This document shows, piece after piece, positions 33,101 through 41,745 of a stretch of DNA of 48,274 bases. Source of the DNA: an uncultured bacterium (GTDB lineage: Bacteria > Cyanobacteriota > Vampirovibrionia > Gastranaerophilales > Gastranaerophilaceae); the NCBI GenBank assembly GCA_902774905.1, contig CACYKF010000017.1, positions 1-48,274 of the forward strand, in the 5' to 3' direction. Position 1 is the first letter of the stretch. Every line of letters starts with the position of its first letter. The notes below the pieces were generated by a model, which searched no databases, was not told where the DNA came from, and saw only the letters and a program-made list of their open reading frames with translations. A program made the position numbers and the translations under genes.

Positions 33101-34017
33101 TAACATTTTTGGCATACACCGTATTCCAAACCGCAAGTCAACGCTGAACGAACTCTCAAATTCTGCAGGTCTAAGCCTGAAATTTTCTTAATATCATCTC
33201 TATTTAATGTTGTACCGTTTGTGATAACTACATTTCCGTCTTTATCGGTTATGTCCTGAGCAACTGTTCGTCCTAACAATCTGTCGATTAAAGGAACTAT
33301 AACAGCATCTCCGTCCATAATCGGTTTCAAATCAATGTATTTATCAGTATGGCAATCTTCATCTCTTACGATAACATCTTGAGCAACATCAACCAAACGA
33401 CGAGTCAAATAACCTGAGTCTGCCGTTTTTAACGCCGTATCTACAAGACCTTTTCTTGCACCGTAAGATGAAATGATGTATTCGGTAACTGATAAGCCTT
33501 CTTTAAAGTTTGATTTAATAGGCAAGTCGATAATCTGACCTTGCGTATCTGCCATCAAACCTCTCATACCGACTAACTGTGATACCTGTGATAAGTTACC
33601 TCTCGCACCGGAGAATGCCATCATATATACAGGATTTAATCTGTCAAAGTTTTCAACAACCTGTTCTGTCAATTTTGCAGTTGTTTCAGCCCAGGTATCG
33701 ATAACCTTTGTATATCTTTCGACTTCTGTGATTTCACCTTTCAAGTATCTGTTTTGTGATACTTCAATTTCCTTTTCCGCTGATTTCAACAAATCTTTTT
33801 TAGATTCAGGAACTGATAAGTCAGCAATTGAAATAGTTGTACCGGACACAGTTGCATATTTGTAACCCAATGTTTTTAACGCATCGGCAAGATTTGCTTC
33901 TTTTGCTCCGCCGTATTCCAAATACATTTGACCTAACAATTTCTTCAATGAACCTTTATCCATTTGTTTGTTAATGAAATCAGGATCTTTTTTTGCATGT
34001 GTATATGTCATTTCCAT
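30157..34017 (-). CDS. rpoC2: RNA polymerase beta' subunit, C-terminal part (RpoC2)
   Basis: 1286 residues covering the downstream half of beta'. The start matches the rim-helix region ([17 protein letters not shown]). Zinc-site Cys residues ([21 protein letters not shown]) lie at about 215-306, then the trigger loop ([23 protein letters not shown]) at about 320-345. From about 355 to 1000 comes a long run of repeated beta modules ([30 protein letters not shown]), which fits the large SI3 insertion of cyanobacterial RpoC2. The chain then returns to the conserved [11 protein letters not shown] (about 1010) and the C-terminal clamp ([31 protein letters not shown]). AAGGAAAAACAA precedes the ATG. 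Confidence 0.97.
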   Translation of the reverse strand: [1286 protein letters not shown]

Positions 34018-34070
34018 TTGTTTTTCCTTTTATTTCGGCGGGATATAATCCCACCCTACTACTTTATATT

Positions 34071-34095
34071 GTTGGGCAAGTATGCCCGACCTACA
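34071..34095. repeat. Palindromic repeat between rpoC1 and rpoC2
   Basis: GTTGGGCA-AGTA-TGCCCGAC then CTACA, immediately beyond the rpoC1 stop. It has the same layout as the palindromes at 23009 and 29963. A further GGCGGGAT/ATCCCACC pair lies at about 34037-34054. Together they take up most of the 78-nt gap. Confidence 0.6.
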
Positions 34096-35802
34096 TTATA
34101 CTAACGCTTTTCTTATTTCTTCGTTGAAGATAATTCTTCCGACAGTTGTTTCAATTCTTTCGCCTTTTCTGTCACGAACAACAATCTTGTCGTGAAGTTT
34201 GATTACCTTAACTTCAAATGCTGAAATTGCATCTTCAAAACTGTAGAAGTAACCTTGTACTTCCTGATTAGGATCTTTCATAGTCGTTAAGTAATACATA
34301 CCCAAGACCATATCCTGTGAAGGAGATACGATAGGTTTACCGTTTGCAGGTGCAAGCAGGTTGTTTGTTGCTAACATCAACATTCTTGCTTCTGCTTGAG
34401 CCTCAATTGACAAAGGAACATGAACAGCCATTTGGTCACCGTCGAAGTCAGCGTTGAATGCTGTACAAGCAAGCGGATGAAGCTGAATAGCACGACCTTC
34501 TACAAGTTTCGGTTCAAATGCTTGGATACCTAATCTGTGAAGCGTTGGAGCACGGTTTAACAATACCGGATGTCCGTCAATAACTTCTTCCAAGATATCC
34601 CAAATAACGGGATCAGAGCGTTCAATCTTCTTCTTCGCAGATTTGATATTCTGAACATATCCTCTTTCTATTAATTTATTAATAACGAACGGTTTAAACA
34701 ATTCTATCGCCATTTCTTTTGGCAAACCGCATTGATTTAAGCGTAATGACGGACCTACAACGATAACTGAACGACCTGAATAGTCAACACGCTTACCTAA
34801 CAAGTTTTGACGGAAACGACCTTGTTTACCTTCAATAATATTAGATAATGATTTTAACGCTCTGTTATTCGGTCCTACAACCGTTCTGCCTCTTCTGCCG
34901 TTATCAATCAACGCATCAACGGCTTCCTGAAGCATACGCTTTTCGTTACGAACAATAATTTCAGGTGCGCCCATTTCGTTTAATCTTTTTAAACGGTTAT
35001 TTCTGTTAATTACTCGTCTGTACAAATCATTCAAATCTGATGTTGCAAAACGACCACCGTCCAACTGAACCATAGGTCTTAAATCCGGAGGAGTGACAGG
35101 AATTACATTCATTATCATCCAAGTCGGATTTGTACCTGACTGAATTAAGTTATCTAATAATCTTAATCTCTTAATTAATTTTGATTTTTTCTGAACAGAA
35201 ACACTACCTTCAAGTTCGGTTCTGATTTCTTCTGCCAAAGCGTTAATATCGATTTCGCCAAGCAACTGCTGAATTGCTTCTGCACCGATACCTACTTTCA
35301 ATGTAGATTCTTCATTTTCAGCCATATAATCTTCGTATTCTTCTTCAGATAACAACTGAAGTTTTTTGAAATCAGAATCACCGCCGTCTAAAACAACATA
35401 ACTGTTGAAATAGATGACCTGTTCAAGATTTTTCAAAGTCATATCCAAAAGCAAACCTAAGTATGAAGGAATACCTTTCAAAAACCAAATATGAGATACA
35501 GGAGCGGCAAGTTCAATATGCCCCATTCTGTGTCGTCTTACTTTTGAATCGGTAACTTCAACACCGCAGCGTTCGCAGATAATACCTTTGTGTCTTACTC
35601 TTTTATATTTTCCGCAATAACATTCCCAGTCCTTTGTCGGCCCGAAGATTCTTTCGCAGAACAAACCGTCTCTTTCCGGTTTTAAAGTACGATAGTTAAT
35701 TGTTTCCGGTTTTGTTACTTCGCCGTGTGACCATTGAAGTATTCTTTCCGGAGAAGCAATACTGATTCGTATATAGTCAAAATAATCTATGCTTGTTGAC
35801 AT
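34096..35802 (-). CDS. rpoC1: RNA polymerase beta' subunit, N-terminal part (RpoC1, gamma)
   Basis: 568 residues, the upstream half of beta'. The zinc ribbon is visible at about 60-85 ([20 protein letters not shown]), followed by the clamp helices. The catalytic Mg-binding motif NADFDGD is at about 449-455, with [15 protein letters not shown] before it. The protein ends soon after [14 protein letters not shown] plus a short tail, a natural domain limit. It has its own stop, and rpoC2 its own ribosome site 78 nt on, so this is a real split, not a frameshift. AAAGGAG lies upstream of the ATG. Confidence 0.97.
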   Translation of the reverse strand: MSTSIDYFDYIRISIASPERILQWSHGEVTKPETINYRTLKPERDGLFCERIFGPTKDWECYCGKYKRVRHKGIICERCGVEVTDSKVRRHRMGHIELAAPVSHIWFLKGIPSYLGLLLDMTLKNLEQVIYFNSYVVLDGGDSDFKKLQLLSEEEYEDYMAENEESTLKVGIGAEAIQQLLGEIDINALAEEIRTELEGSVSVQKKSKLIKRLRLLDNLIQSGTNPTWMIMNVIPVTPPDLRPMVQLDGGRFATSDLNDLYRRVINRNNRLKRLNEMGAPEIIVRNEKRMLQEAVDALIDNGRRGRTVVGPNNRALKSLSNIIEGKQGRFRQNLLGKRVDYSGRSVIVVGPSLRLNQCGLPKEMAIELFKPFVINKLIERGYVQNIKSAKKKIERSDPVIWDILEEVIDGHPVLLNRAPTLHRLGIQAFEPKLVEGRAIQLHPLACTAFNADFDGDQMAVHVPLSIEAQAEARMLMLATNNLLAPANGKPIVSPSQDMVLGMYYLTTMKDPNQEVQGYFYSFEDAISAFEVKVIKLHDKIVVRDRKGERIETTVGRIIFNEEIRKALV

Positions 35803-35826
35803 TTGTCATTTTCTCCTTTTCCTTGC

Positions 35827-35896
35827 GTGAACCGTGAGATGTGAATTGTGAATTAACCGATTTGGCTATTTCACTATTCACGATTCACTTTTCACG
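35827..35896. repeat. GTGAATN-type inverted repeat between rpoB and rpoC1
   Basis: GTGAACCGTGAGATGTGAAT on the left mirrored by CTATTCACGATTCACTTTTC on the right. It occupies nearly the whole 97-nt gap inside the polymerase operon. Confidence 0.7.
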
Positions 35897-35899
35897 ATT

Positions 35900-38800
35900 T
35901 TATAGTTCTCCGAAACCTGATGTTGATTCAAAGAAATTAATATTTAACAATTCTGAATCGACATCTGACAGAGTTCTTTTCGGAGCGGCTTTTCTCAAGT
36001 CGTCCATATCTGTCATTAAATCTACTTCAGTTCCGTCTTTTTTAGATACTGTTATATCCAAACCGATACTTTGCAATTCTCTTACAAGTACCTTAAATGA
36101 TTCAGGAATACCCGGTCTTGGGATATTATCGCCTTTAACGATAGCTTCGTATGCTCTGTTTCTTCCGTTAACATCATCGGATTTGATTGTCAACATTTCC
36201 TGCAGAGTATAAGCCGCACCGTAAGCCTCTAATGCCCAAACTTCCATTTCACCGAATCTTTGACCGCCAAATTGTGCTTTACCACCGAGCGGCTGCTGAG
36301 TAACAAGTGAATAAGGACCGGTACTTCTTGCGTGAATTTTATCATCGACCAAGTGAACTAATTTCAGGAAGTATGTCAAACCAACAGCAACAGGTCTGTC
36401 AAACGGTTCACCGGTTCTACCGTCAATAAGTGTAACCTTACCGTCTTCACCAACCCAAGTTGCACCGGATTTTTTGATACCTTCTAATAATTCACCTTTA
36501 GTAACTATTTCTGATTCGTTTTCACCATACATTTCGTCAAATGCCGGAGCCTCATAGTGTTTACCTGTCAAATATGCTGCCAAACCAAGCAATAATTCGT
36601 AAGTTTGACCAACATTCATACGAGAAGGTACACCAAGAGGGTTCAAAACGATATCAACAGGAGTTCCGTCAGGTAAGAACGGCATATCTTCTTTAGGTAA
36701 TATACGAGATACAATACCTTTGTTACCGTGACGACCTGAAAGTTTATCACCGACAGAAACCTTACGCTTTTGTGCAATATAAACTCTGATTACAGTATTT
36801 GCTCCCGGTGGCAATTCGTCACCTTTTTCTCTGTCAAATACCTTAACATCGAGAACTCTGCCGCCGCCGCCATGCGGAACTCTTAATGAATTATCTTTTA
36901 CATCTCTTGCTTTTTCGGCAAAGATTGCTCTTAAAAGTTTTTCTTCAGGCGGATGCTCTGATTCACCTTTCGGAGTAACTTTACCAACAAGAATATCGTC
37001 AGGATAAACTCTTGCACCAATACGAACAATACCTCTTTCATCCAAATGACGAAGTGCATCTTCTGATACATTCGGAATTTCACGGGTAATTTCTTCAGGC
37101 CCGAGTTTTGTCTGACGCGCTTCAATTTCTAATTTTTCAATGTGTAATGAAGTAAAGATGTCATCGTGTACGCATCTTTCAGAAAGCAAAATAGCATCTT
37201 CATAGTTATAACCTTCCCAAGGCATATAAGCAACGAGAATATTTTTACCTAATGAAAGTTCGCCTCCGCATGTTGATGCACCATCTGCGATAACATCGCC
37301 TGCTTTAACTTTATCTCCCTCATGAACGATAGGTCTTTGGTTAATACAAGTATCCTGGTTACTTCTTACATATTTCATTAATGTATATATATGTTGCTTG
37401 TTATGTTGATCTCTGATTACGATTTCTTCACCGACAACTCTTTCAACAGTACCGTCAACATCAGCGACAATAACCATACCGGAGTCTTTTGCTACACGAG
37501 ATTCAAGACCTGTACCAACTCTTGGTCTTTCCGTAATCAAAAGAGGTACTGCCTGACGCTGCATGTTAGAACCCATCAATGCACGGTTAGCATCATCGTG
37601 TTCTATAAACGGAATCATTGAAGTTGCGACTGAAATAATCTGAATAGGACATACACCGACAAAGTCAACTTTTGATGCCGGTTCCATAACGAATTCGGAA
37701 CGGTATCTTACAGGAACTATATCGTCTTTAAATGTTCTGTCTTTATTCAATTTAACATCAGCAGGAGCGCAACGGTAATTTTCATCGGCATCTGCTGTCA
37801 TATAAACAACTTCATCAGTTACAACACCGTCTTTTACAACAAAGAACGGGGATTCGATAAAGCCATAATCATTAACTCTTGCGTGAGTAGCCAAAGAACC
37901 AATCAAACCTGCGTTCGGACCTTCCGGAGTTTCGATAGGACAAATACGCCCGTAGTGAGAAGGGTGAATATCACGAACAGGGAAACCTGCTCTTTCTCTT
38001 TGCAAACCACCCGGCCCTAATGCGGAAATTCTTCTTTTATGAGTTAATTCAGCAAGCGGATTGGTTTGATCCATAAATTGTGATAACTGTGAACTTCCAA
38101 AGAACTCTTTTAATGAAGCAACCAAAGGCTTGGTGTTCAACAAGTTCAACGGAGTTAATGTTTCTGAATCCTGCAGAGTCATTCTTTCTTTAACAATTCT
38201 TTCAATTCTTGAAAGACCTACTCTGAATTGGTTTTGTAATAATTCACCAACAGAACGGATTCTTCTGTTACCCAAATGGTCGATATCGTCTAATGTTCCT
38301 TCATCATAAGTTAAATTGATTAAGTATTCGATTGTTGAAACGATATCTTCAACAGTTAATGTTCTTTGGTTCTTTGGAATATTTAAGTTTAATTTTTTAT
38401 TTAATTTATAACGACCTACACGACCGATATCATATTTCTTGGCATCAAAGAATCTTGATTCCAAAATCTGACGACCGCCCTGAGGAGATGCAGGATCTCC
38501 CGGTCTTAGTTTTTTGTATAAATCAATTAATGCATCATCTGTTGTTTCTGCGGTATCTTTATCCAAAGTTTTCTTTAAGAAATCAAAATGAGTGAATTTT
38601 GATTCCATTTCCGCAACAGTAATACCCATTGCTTTAAGTAATGTTGTAGCAAGGATTTTTCTGTTTTTGTCAATCTTGACATGGATGATATCATTAGCAT
38701 CAGTTTCAAATTTAACCCATGCCCCTCTGTTCGGAATCATTGTAGCGTTATACAAACGCTTTCCGTTAGGAGAAATGGTTTTGTCGAAGTAAACACCCGG

Positions 38801-39217
38801 TGAACGAACGATTTGAGAAACGATTACACGCTCTGCACCGTTTACAATGAATGTACCTTTGTCAGTCATTGTCGGAATATCACCGATATAAACTTCCTGT
38901 TCTTTAATTTCACCGCTGTCACGGTTTACTAATCTAATCATGACTCTTAACTGTTTTGCATAAGTAGCGTCATGGATTCTTGCCTCTTCAACTGTATACT
39001 TTGCATTGTCAAAAGTATAATTTGGCAAAAAGTGCAATTCTAATCTTCCCGTATAGTCTTTAATAGGTGAAAAAGCAAGTAATTCTTCTTTCAAACCTTC
39101 AGTTAAAAACCATTCAAACGATTTTTTCTGCACTTCAATAAGGTCCGGTAAATCATCCAAACGAGTATGCGGGATACCCATCGGTGTTACCCTTTTTTCG
39201 TATTTTGTCTCAGACAT
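35900..39217 (-). CDS. rpoB: RNA polymerase beta subunit
   Basis: 1105 residues. Conserved blocks are plain: the N-terminal lobe ([14 protein letters not shown]), the rifampicin-site region ([31 protein letters not shown]), [17 protein letters not shown], the [12 protein letters not shown] active-site block, and the C-terminal [26 protein letters not shown]. In the rifampicin region the residues are those of drug-sensitive enzymes (D in MDQTNP, H-K-R-R, S-A-L). Order rpoB-rpoC1-rpoC2 is cyanobacterial. rplJ-rplL, usually upstream, are absent here. GAGGTGATTT precedes the ATG. Confidence 0.98.
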   Translation of the reverse strand: MSETKYEKRVTPMGIPHTRLDDLPDLIEVQKKSFEWFLTEGLKEELLAFSPIKDYTGRLELHFLPNYTFDNAKYTVEEARIHDATYAKQLRVMIRLVNRDSGEIKEQEVYIGDIPTMTDKGTFIVNGAERVIVSQIVRSPGVYFDKTISPNGKRLYNATMIPNRGAWVKFETDANDIIHVKIDKNRKILATTLLKAMGITVAEMESKFTHFDFLKKTLDKDTAETTDDALIDLYKKLRPGDPASPQGGRQILESRFFDAKKYDIGRVGRYKLNKKLNLNIPKNQRTLTVEDIVSTIEYLINLTYDEGTLDDIDHLGNRRIRSVGELLQNQFRVGLSRIERIVKERMTLQDSETLTPLNLLNTKPLVASLKEFFGSSQLSQFMDQTNPLAELTHKRRISALGPGGLQRERAGFPVRDIHPSHYGRICPIETPEGPNAGLIGSLATHARVNDYGFIESPFFVVKDGVVTDEVVYMTADADENYRCAPADVKLNKDRTFKDDIVPVRYRSEFVMEPASKVDFVGVCPIQIISVATSMIPFIEHDDANRALMGSNMQRQAVPLLITERPRVGTGLESRVAKDSGMVIVADVDGTVERVVGEEIVIRDQHNKQHIYTLMKYVRSNQDTCINQRPIVHEGDKVKAGDVIADGASTCGGELSLGKNILVAYMPWEGYNYEDAILLSERCVHDDIFTSLHIEKLEIEARQTKLGPEEITREIPNVSEDALRHLDERGIVRIGARVYPDDILVGKVTPKGESEHPPEEKLLRAIFAEKARDVKDNSLRVPHGGGGRVLDVKVFDREKGDELPPGANTVIRVYIAQKRKVSVGDKLSGRHGNKGIVSRILPKEDMPFLPDGTPVDIVLNPLGVPSRMNVGQTYELLLGLAAYLTGKHYEAPAFDEMYGENESEIVTKGELLEGIKKSGATWVGEDGKVTLIDGRTGEPFDRPVAVGLTYFLKLVHLVDDKIHARSTGPYSLVTQQPLGGKAQFGGQRFGEMEVWALEAYGAAYTLQEMLTIKSDDVNGRNRAYEAIVKGDNIPRPGIPESFKVLVRELQSIGLDITVSKKDGTEVDLMTDMDDLRKAAPKRTLSDVDSELLNINFFESTSGFGEL

Positions 39218-39298
39218 TAAATCACCTCATAAAATAAATGGTGTACTACTACTAAAAAATTTTTCTAACTTATGGCTGTTAACCCTCTGCCATATTTA

Positions 39299-39405
39299 GT
39301 GAATAGCGAGTTGTGAATGGTGAATAGGTATTATCTGTATCAACAGATATTTTACAATTTCTAAAACCGTAAAGGGCTATTCACTTTTCACTAATTTCTA
39401 TTCAC
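39299..39405. repeat. GTGAATN-type inverted repeat in the rpoB leader
   Basis: GTGAATAGCGAGTTGTGAAT and GGTGAATA on the left are mirrored by CTATTCACTTTTCACTA and TATTCAC on the right. It would form a long imperfect hairpin in the rpoB 5' leader. Confidence 0.7.
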
Positions 39406-39522
39406 TTTTAAAGCAAATAATGCAATTTTCATGGGTTCGTAAAGTTGGTAAAATCCGCTTGTAATCAAACTTACGCTCGTACAGGCATAGTTCGCCTTAC
39501 TTTACATTTTGCATGTTCTCTA

Positions 39523-39550
39523 ATCGTATTACATAAATATTAATAGTCAA
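39523..39550 (-). promoter_or_regulatory. Candidate promoter of the rpoB operon
   Basis: Minus strand TTGACT (39545-39550), 16-nt spacer, TACGAT (39523-39528). Start near 39516 would give a leader of about 300 nt before rpoB. TTGACT matches the consensus at five of six bases. Confidence 0.5.
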
Positions 39551-39757
39551 GAAAATTAGCGTAAAAAATACAATAAATTTATTATTTTTTGTAATATAAA
39601 TTTACAATAAATTTTTATAAGGCGGAAAGTTTTATTATTATTGAGTTTAAGTGTCAAGTCCTATTTTATAAATAGACAGAAGGTTGCATTATTAAAGGGT
39701 TTTGGCAAATTCGTAAAAACCCTTGGGAGAGAAAAGGTTTAAGACATTACAAAAATA

Positions 39758-39863
39758 CCCTCTGCCTTTGGGATACAAAGCGAACCAACGAGGAACGAGT
39801 TGTGTGAGCCTGTATGCGTAACGAAGTGAAGCTGAGGGTAGAATTTCTTAATGAGCAGAGGCG
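39758..39863. repeat. 106-bp dispersed repeat, copy 2
   Basis: Near-identical to 29815-29920 (one difference seen), but here followed by TCGGGTGAGGG rather than by a terminator. Confidence 0.88.
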
Positions 39864-39880
39864 TCGGGTGAGGGTAAAAT

Positions 39881-39936
39881 GTAAGTTGGGCTTTCAGCCC
39901 AACAAATAAAATGTTGGGGTAGAAACCCCAACTTAC
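39881..39936. repeat. GTAAG double-hairpin element, copy 3
   Basis: Full 56-bp copy, identical by eye to the copy at 23210. Confidence 0.92.
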
Positions 39937-40032
39937 TTATTGTAGTGTGGACAATATGTAATGTGCCCATGAATATAATAAAAATGGGCACGCTTTCGCT
40001 TTGCCCATCCTACATAACTTATTATCCGTTTT

Positions 40033-40118
40033 GTCATTCCGAATTTATTTCGGAATCTCCTACCGAACACTCTTAAATTTGATTAACAAGGAGATGCTGA
40101 AACGAGTTCAGCATGACA
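40033..40118. repeat. GTCATTC element, copy 2
   Basis: GTCATTCCGAATTTATTTCG at the left; GATGCTGAAACGAGTTCAGC then ATGACA at the right. Each end forms its own small hairpin (TTCCGAA/TTCGGAA, GCTGAA/TTCAGC) and the ends are inverted to each other (GTCAT/ATGAC). This is the uninterrupted form of the copy at 23356. Confidence 0.85.
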
Positions 40119-40138
40119 AGCAGTTCAGAATATAATAT

Positions 40139-40194
40139 GTAAGTTGGGCTTTCAGCCCAACAAATAAAATGTTGGGGTAGAAACCCCAACTTAC
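40139..40194. repeat. GTAAG double-hairpin element, copy 4
   Basis: Full 56-bp copy ending 6 nt from the stop of the gene at 40201; identical by eye to the copies at 23210 and 39881. Confidence 0.92.
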
Positions 40195-40200
40195 TTATTA

Positions 40201-40659
40201 TTACTTATCACCATTAATTTTACCTGCATTATAAATACTAATTAAAAGTGGTGGCAACATAGCAAGCATTGCGAACAAGCCCATTGCTCCTACTGCTTTA
40301 TATTTTTTAATAATTGCTGCAATTTGGTCAGGTTTTGCTAATCTGCCACCCGAAGGCATTTCGCCTGTTACAAAGCGCTTAATCGCTTTACCTATCACAG
40401 TTTTATCATTAAATAATTTTTCTCCGACTCTTTCAAAGTGTCTATAAAGTGAACCTGCTTTGGAAAATACTTTGCTGCCATTAGATATAGCAATTCTATC
40501 TCCACAAACACCATTTGCAATTGTTATACCTTTTGCCAATAACAAACCTGTTACACCTGCACCTACGCCAACATTTGCCACATTCAAAACATGGCGTAAT
40601 GTGCGATTTTTAGACTGATATTGTTGCTGACCTTCAAAATTTACACCACCGATACTCAT
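40201..40659 (-). CDS. Unknown small protein with an N-terminal F-x-G tag
   Basis: 152 residues. FEG is at positions 8-10 (MSIGGVNFEG). A hydrophobic stretch at about 29-50 (NVANVGVGAGVTGLLLAKGITIA) and another at about 125-145 (MGLFAMLAMLPPLLISIY) suggest two membrane helices around a basic middle part (HFERVGEKLFNDKTVIGKAIKRF). I do not recognise a family. AAAGGAG lies 6 nt before the ATG. Its 3' end abuts a GTAAG repeat that may work as a transcript end. Confidence 0.7.
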   Translation of the reverse strand: MSIGGVNFEGQQQYQSKNRTLRHVLNVANVGVGAGVTGLLLAKGITIANGVCGDRIAISNGSKVFSKAGSLYRHFERVGEKLFNDKTVIGKAIKRFVTGEMPSGGRLAKPDQIAAIIKKYKAVGAMGLFAMLAMLPPLLISIYNAGKINGDK

Positions 40660-40744
40660 ATTTTTCTCCTTTACACATTTTTAAATTTTCTACCTACATA
40701 TTTGTAAAAACGCATTAGAGAATATTATTGCCCCGCCCCACCAC

Positions 40745-40771
40745 ATCATATCATATCATATCATATCATAT
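40745..40771. repeat. ATCAT pentanucleotide tandem repeat
   Basis: Five perfect ATCAT units plus AT. It sits in the divergent gap between the gene at 40659 and pgeF, 57 nt upstream of the pgeF -35. Unit number could vary by slippage, but it is not in a coding frame. Confidence 0.85.
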
Positions 40772-40827
40772 AGCAGATTATAACAGGGTTTGAGGCATTT
40801 TAAATTCGGGTTTACAATTTGTAATAT

Positions 40828-40856
40828 TTGTATATTTTTGATAAATTCCATATAAT
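40828..40856 (+). promoter_or_regulatory. Leaderless-type promoter of pgeF
   Basis: TTGTAT (40828-40833), 17-nt spacer, perfect TATAAT (40851-40856), then TTTTTT and the ATG at 40863. Confidence 0.65.
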
Positions 40857-40862
40857 TTTTTT

Positions 40863-41723
40863 ATGTTTTATTTTGATGAAATTGACAGAAAAAAAATTTT
40901 AAAATCGGACTTAATAACAAAAGCAGATACCTTTTTTACTACGAGAGAAATTTGTATCTGTAACAAGAGTTTTGAAACAAACCCTCACCCGCATTTGTAT
41001 CACTCACAAGTTCGTGAGCAACTGCTCCCTCTCCCATCGGGATACAAAGCGAAGCACCGGAACGAAGTGAGGATGACTGAGCCTGTATGCCGTATGGCTG
41101 ATGGTTGGGGTGAGGGGTCAATTCTGAAAAATAAAGAATTTGTATCAAATTATTTAAAAATTGAACCTGAAAATCTTATTTCCCCAACCCAAACTCATAG
41201 CGCAAATGTAGATATAGCAATAGAAAACAAATTTGAATACCCCGATACTGACGGATTAATTTTGACAAAAAATAACTTTGCAATTTTTTTAAATTTTGCA
41301 GATTGCACTCCATTAATTTTTTATGATGAAAAACAAAATATCGGTGCTGTTTCACATGCAGGATGGCGGGGAACAGCACAAAAAATTGCACAAATTACCG
41401 CAAAAAAACTGATAAGTGAATTTGGTTCAAACCCTGAAGATATTTGTGTTTTAATAGGCCCTGCAATTTGCGGAAAATGTTATGAAGTGGGTGAAGAAGT
41501 GTATAATAACTTTTCCCCCTCACCCCTGCCCCCTCTCCCCAAAGGGGCGAGGGAATGTAAGATAGACCTCAAAGAAATTAATAGAAAACAGTTAGCCGAC
41601 ATTGGCATAGAAAAAATTGATGTTTGCCCTTATTGTACATGTTGTGACAACGAACTTTTCTTTTCATACAGAAAAGAAAACGGTACAACCTTAAGACACA
41701 GCGCAGTGTTAAAATTAAACTAA
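40863..41723 (+). CDS. pgeF: PgeF/YfiH family protein (laccase-domain) carrying two in-frame repeat insertions
   Basis: 286 residues. Family blocks: a divergent FFTTRE start, the metal-ligand His in SPTQTHSANV, Cys in NFADCTPLIFYD, His in GAVSHAGWRGTA, and the C-terminal CPYCTCCDNELFFSYRKENGTTLRH. Relatives correct misincorporated L-Ser in peptidoglycan precursors or act as nucleoside phosphorylases. Residues about 41-86 (NPHPHLYHSQVREQLLPLPS...) and 218-231 (SPSPLPPLPKGARE) are not family sequence: they are translated intergenic repeats (40982-41119 and 41513-41555). The frame stays open and the metal ligands remain, so the protein may still work. TATAAT ends 6 nt before the ATG and no ribosome site is seen: leaderless. 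Confidence 0.88.
   Translation: MFYFDEIDRKKILKSDLITKADTFFTTREICICNKSFETNPHPHLYHSQVREQLLPLPSGYKAKHRNEVRMTEPVCRMADGWGEGSILKNKEFVSNYLKIEPENLISPTQTHSANVDIAIENKFEYPDTDGLILTKNNFAIFLNFADCTPLIFYDEKQNIGAVSHAGWRGTAQKIAQITAKKLISEFGSNPEDICVLIGPAICGKCYEVGEEVYNNFSPSPLPPLPKGARECKIDLKEINRKQLADIGIEKIDVCPYCTCCDNELFFSYRKENGTTLRHSAVLKLN
40982..41119. repeat. Composite repeat inserted in frame in pgeF
   Basis: About 138 nt (46 codons) with inverted ends (ACCCTCACCC / GGGGTGAGGGGT). The first half matches the reverse complement of 29701-29777. The second half (GGGATACAAAGCGAA ... GAGCCTGTATGC) matches the 106-bp element. Confidence 0.8.
41513..41555. repeat. CCCTC-type hairpin inserted in frame in pgeF
   Basis: CCCTCACCCCTGCC then CCCTC...GAGGG around CCCC-AAA-GGGG. 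Related to the intergenic hairpin at 23296-23331 (CATCCCTGCC, CCCTTCCC/GGGAAGGG). It encodes a Pro-rich loop, SPSPLPPLPKGARE. Confidence 0.65.
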
Positions 41724-41745
41724 ACATTAAAATATGTAAAAATAT

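Larger units (their letters stand above)
39218..40200. other. 983-nt gene-free region upstream of rpoB: promoter, long leader and a repeat cluster
   Basis: No credible gene. From rpoB outward it holds a leader with a GTGAATN inverted repeat (39299-39405), possible structured RNA (39420-39515), a promoter (39523-39550), an AT-rich tract, a 106-bp element (39758-39863), two GTAAG elements (39881, 40139), a TGGGCA/TGCCCA hairpin (39984-40008) and a GTCATTC element (40033-40118). Confidence 0.8.

Noticed and set aside
34018..34095. rpoC interrupted by a frameshift or stop
   Set aside because: Both halves end or start at domain limits, rpoC2 has its own AAGGA ribosome site, and the gap is a 78-nt spacer with palindromes. 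This fits the natural cyanobacterial split.
39881..40194. CRISPR-like array, because identical repeats recur near 39.9 and 40.1 kb
   Set aside because: Just two copies 200 nt apart, with unrelated repeats between and no cas gene; repeats are double hairpins spread over the whole window.
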